Shown here piece after piece: positions 37,401 to 49,740 of a stretch of 64,000 nt of DNA (within the stretch, counting starts at the first letter, position 1; each line of letters begins with the position of its first letter). The DNA comes from Lutraria lutraria (taxonomy: Eukaryota; Mollusca; Bivalvia; Venerida; Mactridae): the NCBI GenBank assembly GCA_964023205.1, contig OZ026847.1, positions 14,577,182 to 14,641,181 of the forward strand. Reading direction: 5' to 3'. A program made the position numbers and the translations under genes. The notes under the pieces were generated by a model that saw only the letters and a list, made by a program, of their open reading frames with translations, was not told the origin of the DNA and did not search any database.

Positions 37401-40400
37401 CGTAACCAGTTTTCGCGATCATCTGTTCATCGCTTGTTTCATTTATTTTGAATTAATATCATATTCAATATTGTACAACTACCTGATATTGACTAAAAAC
37501 GAATAATAATGAAAAACAAATACGCACAATACAATCAAACTTCGGACGTATTTTTCTCAAACCGGTGTGAACCATTTCAAAGATTCACTGCCAGGTTTCT
37601 ATTTTAGTCCAGATTGAACATTAATTCCTGAATTTAAAGTTAGTGTAAAGCGTGCGTACGTCATCATGTCTCTATACCTGCCAGTTAGATGATGACGCGT
37701 ATCTTAAGGTACACGGGTTATTTAATAAATCGTTTCTAAAACTGGACCAAAGAATGTCGGCGTCCTTTTGCTGTAACTAATTTTTCTTTGATACCAACTT
37801 CTAAAACAATTCACCGCCTTTGATTAAACCGAAATGTCACTTAAATGGGAGGAAACTGGCTGTATACGGAATCTGCGTTCGGAACTACGTTTGAATTCTT
37901 TAACTCAAACTTAACGCATAATTATATGCAGTATAATTTGTTTTAAACAATTGAAATCGTTAACCTTGTGCAAACACATCACTTAACACAAAAGATCAGT
38001 GCATTAATTGTTTTACTCTTGTCTCCCATGTGTTGGGACTAATTACTATCAACATCGATTTGATGGGATTAACAAATGATCGCTCCGCGCGATTGTATGA
38101 TTACCTCGACGTGTTTTAATAATTGGGGCATTGAGAATGGCGCGAACAACATACAGCAAGGTTTGTGACATTATGCACGTACAGGCTTAGCGATGGATTT
38201 AAATAAAATCGCAATATACCGTACTTTAAGTAAAATGTTGATATACGATGTCAATAGTGACACCGGTGTATATTGTAGGCCTAGCATATACTATGTTAAA
38301 GTGTCATCACCATGACGACGTCGACTTAATTGCACCCCGTGTGTTCGACAATTTGATTATATTTTATGACAGTCGATTTCAGCAACATTTATACGTATTT
38401 TAGACGACGGTAGTATTTTGATACGAACATCCGGATCCGAAAATCGGATCCGAACTTCGGAACGGGATCTGGACGTTCGGATATCCGGACTCCGGTTGAC
38501 ATCCCTAGTAAATACTATATATGGGACATCTGGGTGGCCAATTTTCTAAGGAGTCAATTTGGCCCCTGGCAGCCGCTTATTGAAAACACTGAATGTTTTT
38601 TTTAAAGACATGATATGGAATTATCCTATATCTGTTATAATTTGTCAGAATAAAACTTCACTATTGTAGAGGCGGTTTCCAGATTTTTCATTCATCACCA
38701 GAGAGGGTCGTTTAACAGAGCATTTAGACTGCATCATCATAAGGTACAATTATATGCTAAATAGAGAGTCATTAAAACAATGCATAAATGAATTGAAAAA
38801 TGAAAGTTTCGGAATGGTTCATTTTGCCATTGAAAGTGCCTGTTTGGTAGAATACACACGATGGTATTGCAGGTATGGTGATCTAGTGGTTGTAGGTTTA
38901 AATTATTGGGTGAGATAAACAAAACGATCAAACAAAAAAAAACCTGCACATTAAACTGATCGATGAAAAAATTACTATGCTAACAATATTTTACCAGCAG
39001 TTAGCATCTTCAATATACATGTCATTCATTCAACATCACTTCTGTTTTTAAGTCATCTTTACTTTGGTAACACTAGTGTTTGATAGAATGGTAATATTGT
39101 CTTACATTCAATATTCAGTGACTACAAATTGTCATTAACAGTGATAAAATGCCAATTTAAATTGTGGTGGGAAAGCAATTTGCAGACAAATCACTCGAAT
39201 TGTACTCTCTACTAATGATTGCCTTATTCTTTTTTTCAGTCATTTTCATCTTGATCACTGTGGAGCCCTTCCCTACATGTCTGAGATGGTCGGCTATGAT
39301 GGTCCTATATACATGACACATCCTACAAAAGCTATATGCCCTATTTTATTGGTATTTATTCTCTTAACATGTTTAGTAGTAAAAAATAATTCCGATACAC
39401 GATCAGCTGATAATCAGTTGAAATAATAATGATATGCTGCTGTTTGTTCTTAAAGAATTTTGTAAGTAATGTACAGTCAGTCCTGTGTTAATGGCCGCCT
39501 CCATATAAATGCTACATTTTGAATAAAGGCCATTCTTTTAAAAACAATCATTGATTATTCAGAGCAAAATGACCTCTGTATAAAAGCCACCTGTCAATGA
39601 AGTCCACAATATGTTTTTCCTAGGAGTGGTCTTTGTTCAGTTTTGCCTTTTCTCTTTTTTCTTTGATTTGCATCAATTTCTTTAGGAATGAATGACTATA
39701 CACATGAGTATAGCTGCCGTTTATTTTCTGTCCATTTCACGCATGATTTGGCTTAATTGATTCATGAAGATCACTTGTTTTTATTGCCGACAAACATAGT
39801 GCATACAATCATGTATATCTAAAGTGTGCTAAGAGGAATTTCCTGGAGGACTGGGTTTAGTTAAATTTCCAGATTTTCAGCTCTACACTCATCATACTAA
39901 TAATTGTGTGTGAATTATTCACTTACATACCTTTCTTTATGTGCAGGAAGATTTCCGTAAAATCACAGTTGACAAGAAGGGGGAGACAAATTTCTTTACA
40001 TCAGAAATGATTAAAACTTGTATGAAAAAAGTGAAGGCTGTGAATTTACATGAAGTAATCCAGGTATGTCATTCCTGTCATGAAGTTTGTATTCTACAAG
40101 CATTTTAATGTATCAACATTACACCAGCTGGCCATGTTCTCTAGATAATGAATTATAATATTATAATAAATTGTTAAGTATTTCTGAATCGATTTCTGGA
40201 ATTGGCTCTATACATAGCATGTTCTATGTACTACAGTTCCACTGTAACTATATAACCAGTGTGTCTATGTGTTTTTTTCAGTGTTATTGCGGTAATAATG
40301 TATTGCCCTGTCATTTTGTTGCAGATATTAAATTTCACTTCGAATTAATATATTTTTGATCTTATCAGCCTGACCATGGTTTATTTTATTATTTTTAAGC

Positions 40401-43400
40401 ACATTGTCTGAAATTGTCAGCTTTAAATTATTTCTACATACTTTATGGGATAAAAAAAGCTTTTTGCTTCTTTTCTAAAAACGATCTTGTTCTTGATTTT
40501 GTCTAAGATTGACAAAACATTACCTTACCAAGAGTTATAAACAAACTTGACCTTTAGATTAGCACTGTTTAACCTTGTTATACTATTTGTACCTCGACAC
40601 AGGTTGATGAAGAACTTGAAATAAAACCTTATTATGCGGGACACGTTCTTGGTGCGGCCATGTTTCATATCAAAGTTGGTCAACAGTCTATGGTGTATAC
40701 AGTATGTATAGTTGAAAAATGTCTCACATCCTGCAAATATAGGCCAAATCCTGCCTATTTGTGTCATGTCTTGTAAATATGAGCCTTAAATCTTTAATTG
40801 ATAAGGCCAGAAAAAATAAGTATTTACCTAGAAATAGTTTAGGGTAGGTAGATCCCAAAGCTTCCTTTTTCTTCATATCATTCGTTAAGACATGATCTAT
40901 CTCCATATATTCTCGTAATGCTTTGATAAATTGTAATGTTTTAAATTTTCCTGAACCAAAATTAAGGGCTTTTATTTCTGGCCTTTAGTTTTTACCATAC
41001 AATAACAAAGTTATAATGATTATTATTGTAGGTTGATTTGTAAAATTTGATGTTATCAAATATCCAAGCTTAACTGAAATTATTAGAATTGTCTTAGTAA
41101 ATTTTACAAATTGAATTATAATAATTATTACAATCCTTACAGAAAATTTAAGTTTGTTTTAATCTTGTTACTAGGGTGATTATAACATGACCCCTGATCG
41201 ACATTTAGGGGCTGCTTGGATTGATAAATGTCGTCCTGATCTACTTATCACAGAATCTACATACGCTACAACAATAAGAGAATCAAAAAGATGTAGAGAA
41301 CGAGATTTTCTTAAGAAAGTTCACGATTGTGTAGAAAAAGGTGGCAAGGTAACCTATCTTTATACAGAATTAGATAGATTTTAAAGCTAACTTATATTTT
41401 ACCTGATTATTGCTATGATAAAGGGGGATCTGTGGTTGAGTGGTTATGTCCTCTGACTGTAGTAATCACTAGCCCCTCACTGCAATGTGTTTGAATTCTA
41501 CCTTGGACCAGAAAAAATTAACCGAAGAGGAAATTGTCTAACTGGTTTACGGAAGTTTGATGGGTCTAGTTAGGCGTATGCCTCAATTCTTCCTCCTTCG
41601 CTAAACCTTGTGAAGTCGCTAAATGCCCCCGGCTGTTGGTGCGATGATAAATTCAAGTGAAAAAGATAATATTAAACTTTCAAGAATGTCTTCAACTTTG
41701 AACAAATTTGATCTTATTGTAATGGTTGCATGTAACAATATCAGTCCACTTCGATGATCATTTAAGTTTTTGGGAAAGGTTTTGAGTCTATCATCAACAG
41801 ATAAGAAGATGGTACTTTTTATCACTTGTCTAAGCCATTTTAGATGTTAATTGTTCTTTTATTATTTCTTCATTATATTGCTTACAAGATCAAATTCATT
41901 GAATTTTGTGCAGTGTAAAAATGCTGTATTTAAATTACAGTATTATTTATGAATGAATACAAACTGAAATAAGCTGTTTTGAAAGAGTTTTGTTTGTATT
42001 GACATTTGTATATAGCAGACTTAGTGCTGACACACTGGTCCAAAGCTCTATGCTAGTATATTACTTTTTAGCAAGTGGTAACTTTTCGAAATTTTATACC
42101 AGGTATATTCAGACCAGTGGTAAATTGGTTATTTTCAATTGCCCACTCACAGTCTGGGCAAGTGATTTAAAGAAATAAGTTTAATCACTGATATAGTTCT
42201 CCAATCTTATCTTTTGATTGCAATAAAAGATATAACAGATGTATAAAAATTGTACAAAAAATCATCATCATGTGACATTTTATGTTTTTTTCTGTTATCA
42301 CAGGTGCTGATTCCTGTATTTGCTTTAGGAAGAGCACAAGAGTTGTGTATCTTACTAGAGTCATACTGGGAAAGAATGAATCTCAATATACCTATATACT
42401 TTAGTCTTGGTTTGACAGAGAAGGTGAGTGTTTAATGGCAATTAGCATTTCTATATCATTATTGTCCTATCTAGCTTCTAAACTTTGTGTTTTGCATAAT
42501 CTATATTAGTTTTGTCCTCTTTGTTTTACGGACTCAAACTTTAGTTTTATTATACCCCCGCCATTCCAAATGGCATAAGGTGTTAGCCCTGTCTGTCCGT
42601 TTTTGGTTTCCCAGCTATAACTCAAGATAGAGTTCATGTCAAGATGATTTCGGTTGAAATCCAAACATTTTCACAGGAGTTTTGACCATTTTTTGACTTA
42701 GCTCTTGGCTAGGGCATTCGTGTCCTCTGGGCACATTTCTAGTTGATCTTTTATGTATAAGATCAGTATCTACAGTTTTGCAGAGACTTAAACTGTTAGT
42801 TTATTTCCAATCAATGTCTATTTCTTGTGTCAGATTTTTAAAAAGAATACTAGTACTTGCGTTTTTGTACTGACAAACCTGAAACATTACTGGACAGAAT
42901 ATTTCTGTCCTTCAGTACATTTTGATTTAAATCTTTACTTAAGATCAATGGATTTTTTTCTGAACTTTAGAGAAAGTAATTGTCTAATTCGTACCAGAAT
43001 TCGATAAAATTCTGGATGACTGATATCTGATAGACTTGTTTCGTTGACTGAAATTGTTCTTTGATCCATTAAATATATTTCTATTTCAGGCAAATCATTA
43101 TTACAAGTTGTTTATATCATGGACTAGTCAGAAAATTAAGAACACTTTTGTGCGAAGAAATATGTTTGAATTTAAACACATCAAGCCATTTGATCGATCC
43201 TACATTGAGAATCCTGGTCCAATGGTTGTTTTTGCCACACCAGGCATGTTACATGCTGGCCTCTCATTACAAGTGTTTAAGAAATGGGCACCTTATGAAC
43301 AAAACATGGTATGTATTTTGTTTACAGAGGAGAATTATATACAGTAAAATTTTACATAGCGACCTCAAACCACTTCATCATTAAGACCACCTGAATATTA

Positions 43401-46400
43401 ACACCACATTCAGCTTTCTGTAACAGTCACTCGATCGGTGTGCATGGATTTGATGCAGACCAAAGTGCTACGTTTTTCTACATTCACAATGCAATTATTT
43501 GTGAAATATTTGTTCCCGTTTCATGTTGTAGTGCAAGTCTAGGCAAGTTCAGTTTATATGAGTAATTTCAGTACTTTGATTTATCCTCAAATTTTGACAT
43601 CTATGCAGCACGTTAATGTCAACTACTTGATGCATTTATTTGTAGGTTATAATGCCTGGTTATTGTGTGGCTGGAACAGTTGGACATAAAATATTGAATG
43701 GTGCTAAAAGACTTGAACTGGAAAATAAACAAACAGTGAGTATTGTATTGTAAATGTCTGACATTTTTAGCTTGACCATATTCAAAGAATAGTGGGGCTA
43801 TCCTACTCGTCCGTGCGTTGGTGTAACACAGTTACACTTTAAAGTGGTTAAAGTTTTGCAAGCAACTTTTTGTACAACTTAATATCTCATCAACCACTAA
43901 AGATATTTGCTTGTTACTTCACACTTTGTTTTAAGGTTACTGTTCATGGGCCGTAACTCTGACATGGATTTTGACTGAATCATGGTCCTTTGTAAAATTC
44001 CTGGTACATGTATATGTTTTGCATTCAACACCAGTCTTTGAAACTACTGAATGCCACGTTTCTTGTTCCAATTACACACAATAGGTCATTTCTATTACAC
44101 AGTATATGTTATTCCTGTTACATATTATATGTCATTTCTATTACACAATATAATTATGTTATTTCTATTAGATACACAGATGGTGTTACTCTTTGTACAG
44201 TATATGTTATTTCTATTTCACAGTTAGATGTGAGACTTTCTGTACAGTATATGTCATTCAGTGCCCATGCTGATGCTAAAGGAATTATGCAGTTAATTTC
44301 ATGGTGTGAACCAAAAAATGTCATGTTGGTACATGGAGAAGCTGCCAAAATGGATTTCCTGAAAAACAAAATACAACAGGAGTTTGGTAAGCTATGAATT
44401 ATTTTTCTTAACTTAGTCTTTTTGATGTCTATTGATTCTTCTTTCAAACAGGCAGTGCAACCTCCACCACTGACTCTTCAGATCATGAGGGGACTTAATC
44501 AATTTTATTGTTTAATTTAACTGATTACAATAATTGATATCCTAAAGTATATAGATGTAAATTTATGCACATTTCATCGTAATAAACAATTTACTTACTT
44601 ACTTAAGTAGATATTTTTTCCTATTGCTACCAATGAATATTAAGTTTTACACAAATTTCTGTATTTCAGGTATAGATTGTTACAAACCAGCAAATGGTGA
44701 AACAGTTACCATAGAAACATTACATAATATTCCCATTGATATATCTCTTAATTTGCTTAAAAGAGCTGCTTCATTTTCTGGTAGGTATAGTTGAGTGTGT
44801 GTTCCTCTATTGTTTCATAGTTGCCTGTGTTTTCACTGGTGTTTGATGCCGTACCAACACCCCGGGTCATTTCGCGACTATTCAAGCTTTATCTGTGGAG
44901 GAAGACCCAAGGTGTTCACCAGGGTAAAACCATCGACCTTCCTTAAACCCCCAGATGCACACCTTGGAAGAATCACTAACCTATGGTACCATAAGCTAGC
45001 TTGTCAGCTTCCTCACATGTGAAATTTGTCTACTTCCTGGTGGGATTCTAACTTTCTGTAGTGAGGGGCTAGTGATTACAAGTCCACAAGACACCATAAC
45101 CACTTAAGACATGACTTAATGTGATGTAACATAACTCTGTAAATATACAAGTATTAAATATATAGTCAGAATTGTGTGCATATTTTCATTGAAGCAACAG
45201 AAGTTTGTGTTGTTGTCCAGTAATCTGGTGTTATGACTTTTTATATTGACAAAGAGATTAGTATAACAATTTCATATTTGTCTTTGCTTTGACTTTGTCT
45301 TGCTTGCTTCACATGTCAATGTCGCCATGGTTACAGTGAAAGGAATTTAACTTTGGTTGTCATATCATATCATGTTCTGTTAAACTTCTAGAGCAGACTT
45401 TCCTTTCTCGAAATGTACCATATGATATATAAAATTATGATAACATAATATATATTATATATGTAAATATGATAAATGATGAAAAGTATGATTAAAGTCT
45501 ATCAATTTAGTCCTGATATTCTACATAGTAGAACACAGTTATAGTTAATTCATTGGGACCTAAAGAATAACTTCATTTTATCCATATTGTACTGTATCCA
45601 TGACAATTAAATAAAGAAGGGTGTGTGTGGGGAATGATAAGTACTTCACTGTATCTTATACATTGTTATATCTGAGTCTACTACATGACTGTATAAACAT
45701 GTTTTATCTTAGTTATAAAGTCTAATATAATGTTCAGTAAATTTGTTTTTGTTCATATTCAGGACTGACGGCACCTGATCCACAAAAGATGAGGGTTTTA
45801 CATGGAGCGTTGGTCATGAGAGGAAATGTATGTCTGCTTTATATTAATCATTGATAAATGTCTCTGCTGTCTCAATCATAATACTTTTAGAGCATACTTA
45901 TTACTTGTATTTACATATTAATGGGTACCTAAAGTACATGTAAAAGTCTGTTACTTATCATTTATACAAAATGTATATTTTCTCTCTGCATCTTATGAAG
46001 GTCTTATTACAAGTAATATGATTGCAAAATATATCATGGATTGTTCCCAAAACCTATTCAGCACTCAGAAGTGTACAAAAAATGGATCTGTATTTACATA
46101 ATAAGCCATCTTGGCTTGTATGCAAATCCTTAAACTTATTTTTTTTATGATAAGGCTATGCTGTTCATGTTACATTGTATATTATAATGTTATTAATTAG
46201 GAAAAAAAACTTAGGATAAATAACTCGCCTGATATGAATTTTCCTAATCAATAAGTATTTTATTAATAACGATCTAATATTCAAGAATTGCTGCACATTA
46301 AGAACGTTTAATGAAATAACAATGACAGCCAAAAGTTTCTTTTCTTAAGCCTTCACTTGTACGGTATTGTTGAGAGTTTCAACAATCAATCAAAAGCCCG

Positions 46401-48029
46401 CATTTCATGATTCCATATTGTGCCGAGTTTTTTAACCAATGGGAAAACATAAATCTGGTATTGCCGAGTTTTGTCCGTATTTTGTTTTCTTCGTATTGCC
46501 GACGGCTCTTATATATTGAGAGTCGTTTTCTTCTTATTTCTCCTCCAGTATAAGTGAGCTTTGTTTTCTCAAGACATCAGTGTAATGTAGGAGATTGCTT
46601 TTTCAGAAACTGCAGCTGATGGACCCAGATCAGGCACTAAAAGATCTTGGTATAAAGGAACATAATCTCAGATTTACATCAACATTGTACGTGGAAGAAG
46701 TTGGAGCATCCGAAAAGCTGGCTGAAAAAATATACACTCTAGTGAAAGAGTATGTAAACAACTTGTTGTTATTAATATGTTGTGTCCTATTTTTGTCATT
46801 CTGACTGCCATGTTCTTAGAACTGTTTCCACTTTTGCTCTGATTATATCATGTTACACAGTCCAGTCAATAACTGATTTTATGTGTAAATATTTTGAACA
46901 ATTTCACTTTTAGTGAGCTTGTGTTTGAGTTTGTGTGTGCATTTGTATAGTCTTTGTCCACACCATTGCTTGTTCACCTAAACGAGATGGCATTTGGTGC
47001 GCAAGAATCATGTTCATAACTCAAAACAAATATAGGTCCATTTTTGGCATCAACTTAAGGCAATTTCATATTATCAGACTTTTTTTGCATTTGTATGATT
47101 AAAAGACCTATACTACATAGGTCTCTAGCTGCATCACTTTGTTATACATGCAATGCAGTCTTGTTTTCCTAGACCATGGATTATCAGAAATAATATTTCA
47201 GTCATAAATTTTGGATGATTGAGGCTCTACTGTATTGTCATAATGAAACTTTCTTTTATCACTTTTTTGTTACAGCAAGATACCAGATCATCCTACTCAA
47301 TACTCACTAGATGGTTCAATATCTGTGTCAGATGTCATGGTAACAGTGTCTGGTGAAGACGAGGATTCTAAATCTGTACTTATAACATGGTCACATCAGG
47401 TACTGTAGTTTATACCTTGTTTGGTTGTAATTTTAGTTTTCCACTTTTCTGGATGTATGTACTTTTTTAAAGTGTTAATTTTTATGAATCCTGTAACCTT
47501 ATTGGTTGAGATCCATATATTAATTATTCATCGTTATGTATCATGCAATCTTATTAGTTGAAAACTAGGTGAATCATCAAAAGGAATAGTTTACTAGGGT
47601 CCAAGATTATGGAATATGACGACATTCACCGAGCTTAAATCTTAAGTTTTATTTTCAGCCTCTAACAACTTTGTACACAGTCATGTTAAACAGTATGAAA
47701 GTGTACATACATGTACTTTTTTCAACAACTGATTTGTGTACAAAATTTTGCAATATATTTTTGTTAGAAGTAACTCCCTTATTTATTTCATTGTTATTGT
47801 GAAATATATTCATACAAGTACCTGGTACTCATATAATGAAGTAATAATTTTGGTCCCCAAGAATTTACTGTATACTTGACTGTATGTAATACTATGTATT
47901 ACATGATCTGTCACTGTGAGTTTTCTTCTTAATCTATGAAGATTAAATTTGGTTAATTTTCAGGATGAAGAATTAGGAAGTGAACTTATGGACATTCTCA
48001 AGAACGAATTACCTGTAACTATGGATTGA
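34425..48029 (+). CDS. INTS11: Integrator complex subunit 11 (metallo-beta-lactamase/beta-CASP endonuclease)
   Basis: Catalytic subunit of Integrator, the nuclear complex that cleaves snRNA 3' ends and promoter-proximal nascent RNA; it pairs with INTS9. I assembled 17 coding exons, all GT-AG, with agreeing phases: 34425-34452, 35792-35803, 36605-36690, 38670-38743, 39240-39351, 39947-40063, 40603-40701, 41175-41348, 42304-42423, 43090-43308, 43646-43735, 44224-44386, 44670-44780, 45763-45827, 46607-46749, 47276-47399, 47964-48029. The protein is 600 residues, the human length, starting [19 protein letters not shown]. Zinc and catalytic residues sit at the human positions: HFHLDH (68-73), H157, D178, E203, H392 in SFSAHAD and H414. 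The ATG is set by homology to the first beta strand. It should be active. Introns hold SINEs and a hAT element. Confidence 0.96.
34512..34600 (-). repeat. tRNA-like SINE head just after INTS11 exon 1
   Basis: Read in reverse it gives 'gtggttgagtgcacgcc' (box A) and 'gggttcaatccc' (box B), but no clover-leaf with a usable anticodon arm. A family C tail (34600-34820, same orientation) follows to the right. Confidence 0.5.
34600..34820 (-). repeat. SINE family C tail
   Basis: 'tatctgttgagagacagctc', 'gggagataagataaggaacagg' and 'tcgaatagtttttcctggttcttt' match 51285-51500 and 14640-14945. It lies in INTS11 intron 1. Confidence 0.6.
35394..35540 (-). promoter_or_regulatory. YY1/ETS-type promoter motif with a minus-strand ATG
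   Basis: On the minus strand a CTTCCGAGG (ETS-like) site is followed by AAGATGGCGGC, the YY1 element that at many housekeeping genes overlaps the start codon. From the ATG at 35481 a frame of 29 codons ([20 protein letters not shown]...) runs to a possible GGAG/gtgtgt donor at 35394. I do not recognise the protein and found no next exon. It lies inside INTS11 intron 1, antisense. Confidence 0.35.
35792..35803 (+). CDS. INTS11: INTS11 12-nt microexon
   Basis: The twelve bases GGGCTGGCCAAG lie between a ttttatttcag acceptor and a gtatgt donor. They complete the Gly codon opened at 34452 and encode the conserved G-A-G-Q-(D) of the first strand; without them the reading frame is kept but four near-invariant residues are lost. 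Confidence 0.85.
37204..38591. mobile_element. Old MITE split by the hAT element
   Basis: The flanks of the hAT insertion form a second inverted repeat: CAGAGTTTTCATTAAG at 37204 and, reversed, CAGTGTTTTCAATAAG ending at 38591. Removing the hAT copy leaves an element of about 160 bp. The target duplication is decayed. Confidence 0.5.
37288..38507. mobile_element. Non-autonomous hAT-like transposon, 1220 bp, in INTS11 intron 3
   Basis: Termini TAGGGATGTCAA / TTGACATCCCTA and an exact 8-bp duplication GTAAATAC (37280-37287, 38508-38515). Clusters of ATCCGGAT in both subterminal regions (37315-37365 and 38425-38495) look like transposase-binding repeats. Its base content is more CpG-rich than the surroundings. 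No transposase frame; the insertion ends 162 bp before exon 38670-38743. Confidence 0.9.
39471..39642 (+). mobile_element. CAGTCAA-family MITE copy in an INTS11 intron
   Basis: Starts TA/CAGTCAGTCC; internal 'aaaggccattcttttaaaaacaatcattgat' and 'gcaaaatgacctctgtataaaagccacc' match 16086-16265. Confidence 0.6.
41423..41660 (+). repeat. SINE family D, best copy
   Basis: tRNA-like head 'gatctgtggttgagtggttatgtcc', 'taatcactagcccctcactg', box B 'gtgtttgaattct', and an end motif 'aaatgcccccggctgttggtgc'. Intronic in INTS11; inverted copy at 44838-45113. Confidence 0.7.
42551..42760 (+). repeat. tacccccgc-type interspersed repeat
   Basis: Begins 'tatacccccgccattccaaatggc' like the element at 2591 and carries 'tctgtccgtttttggtttcc'. 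The 3' end is unclear. It lies in an INTS11 intron. Confidence 0.4.
44085..44260 (+). repeat. Tandem repeat spanning an INTS11 intron/exon junction
   Basis: Three units of about 23 bp (gtcatttctattacacagtatat and variants) are followed by two longer units of 48 and 47 bp. The last one contains the true acceptor (tttctatttcacag) and the start of exon 44224-44386; the previous unit is an intronic near-copy of the same acceptor plus exon start. Confidence 0.75.
44838..45113 (-). repeat. SINE family D, reverse orientation
   Basis: 'cttcctcacatgtgaaatttg', 'gggattctaacttt', 'gtagtgaggggctagtgattacaagtcc' and 'accataaccacttaa' are the reverse of the 41423 copy. Intronic in INTS11. Confidence 0.65.
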
Positions 48030-48133
48030 ATGAATTACCTCTAACTATGGATTGAATGAATTACCTGTAACTATGGATTGAATGAATTACCTGTAACTAT
48101 GGATTGAATGAATTACCTGTAACTATGGATTGA
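48006..48133 (+). repeat. 26-bp minisatellite containing the INTS11 stop codon
   Basis: Five units of 'gaattacctgtaactatgga' plus 'ttgaat', with one substitution in unit 2 and a short last unit. Unit 1 encodes the last seven residues (ELPVTMD) and the TGA at 48027-48029; units 2-5 are 3' UTR. Confidence 0.95.
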
Positions 48134-48955
48134 TGTAGGATTTGACCAAATTTCCAGACTCATGTTATTGGATATACTGAACGTGATACAAACTCACTGT
48201 CAGTTGATAGTTAATATGTGGTTTTAGCAACTTGACTAATGAACAAACATTATAGAATGAATTTGGCACATAAGGAGAAGTTTTGAAATGGCTTGAAAAA
48301 AACATTTTGTTCATCGGACAGTTTAGGTCAGTTCTGTTCCCAGGTTTGGTTGGTCAAGGCAAAGCCATAGTTAAATACTTTATAGTCTGATAAACCTTGA
48401 GATTTATCTCCAAGCTGAAGTTTGTGTTTTAATATTAATAAGTCAATCATAATAAGATCTTACTACTTTTCAAGCAGCATTCTGTATACAATATACTGGT
48501 ATGAGCAAATCAAACAATTTAATACAAACATACATGTACACAGATTTGACAGTGAAATTTTACACTGATCTTAAGTGTTGTTGTTTTTGTAAATCATGAT
48601 GTACTGTTATAAAGAGATAGAAACTAAGACTGAAGTACCTGCACTGACGGCAATGAAATACTATTGCTAAGAATTTCATATCATTTTTCAACTGTTATCT
48701 TTGAATGGTCTTTATCGGTATTGTAAAATGCTGTTGATGCTGTAGTATGATAAGAGTAAAGACTATTTATTGTTGCTCCAGTATTTACGAGACTAAGTGC
48801 TACGGTTATTAATTTAAGAGACTATTACTTAAGTTTGTAAGCTTTCTGTTTGCAGGATTTCTCGGTCATAACTTGCCATAGGGCTGGTACATGTACTTGC
48901 AAACATTATGAAGATGACAAATATTTTGTCTGAATAAAATGAAAATAATACAACA
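48030..48955 (+). other. INTS11: INTS11 3' UTR and poly(A) signal
   Basis: Downstream of the stop codon the sequence is open to an AATAAA at 48933-48938 (tctgAATAAAatg), the first strong signal. The cleavage site would be around 48950-48960. Inference from sequence only. Confidence 0.5.
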
Positions 48956-49620
48956 ATTTTTACTTTTATTCACATCCCACACATTCTATGAATGTCTATA
49001 AAAAAGAATCACAATGTATTTATCAATGATATCATAATTATGCAGAAATATATTCAAAGGACACAGAAGCAACCACTCTACAAGTGACAAAAGATTTTCA
49101 TATATGTAATACCGAAGTACAAATGCAAGGGCAGATAACTCCATAGTCTTAAGTCTTCGGTAGAGTTGTAACTTTTTATGCACAACTTCATATCTGAAAA
49201 AACAGTTCCGTATATATAATTTCATAATTCTGCCCCAAATACGTTTGGAGATATAGGTGACAATAGATTTCTGGAAGGACAAACAGACAGGGGCAATTCT
49301 ATATGTTCCCATCTTTCAGAATGGGGTCATAAAAACTATAAGCTCAAATAGATCTAAATGATAATGGTAACCAAGTTGACAGCAATAATTCCACAAAACA
49401 AAAAGAATACATCAGTACCTCTAAAACATGGTGAACATATAAATTATTGTTCTGTACTATGTAAGTACAAGTGAATCGGTATAGTTTGAAATTCCATGGG
49501 AATGTCCGAAAATTACAAACTTTCACATTTTCCAACCCTTCGCATCTTTATTTCATGAGAAAAGGTACGAATACAACAAGACTGCACCTAATGAAGGGTA
49601 AAAGATCGAAACCAATTACA

Positions 49621-49740
49621 TAATTTACTGGCCAATCAAAACCTATAGAATAATTTACTGGCCAATCAAAATCAATAAAACATTTAATCGACCAATCAAA
49701 ACCTATAGAATACTTGAATGTCCAATTAACAGAGTGAATC
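49621..49740. repeat. 30-bp tandem array with CCAAT cores
   Basis: Four units with exact 30-bp spacing. The first three carry ggCCAATCAAAA or gaCCAATCAAAA, the fourth gtCCAATTAA; units 1 and 3 also share acctatagaa. Confidence 0.85.

Noticed and set aside
37199..37405. Frame [15 protein letters not shown]... as the missing INTS11 exon before HFHLDH
   Set aside because: The true exon ([21 protein letters not shown]) is at 38670-38743 with correct splice sites and phase; the other spans a transposon junction.
44154..44447. Minus-strand 97-codon frame over INTS11 exon 44224-44386
   Set aside because: Shadow of a catalytic INTS11 exon containing SFSAHAD.
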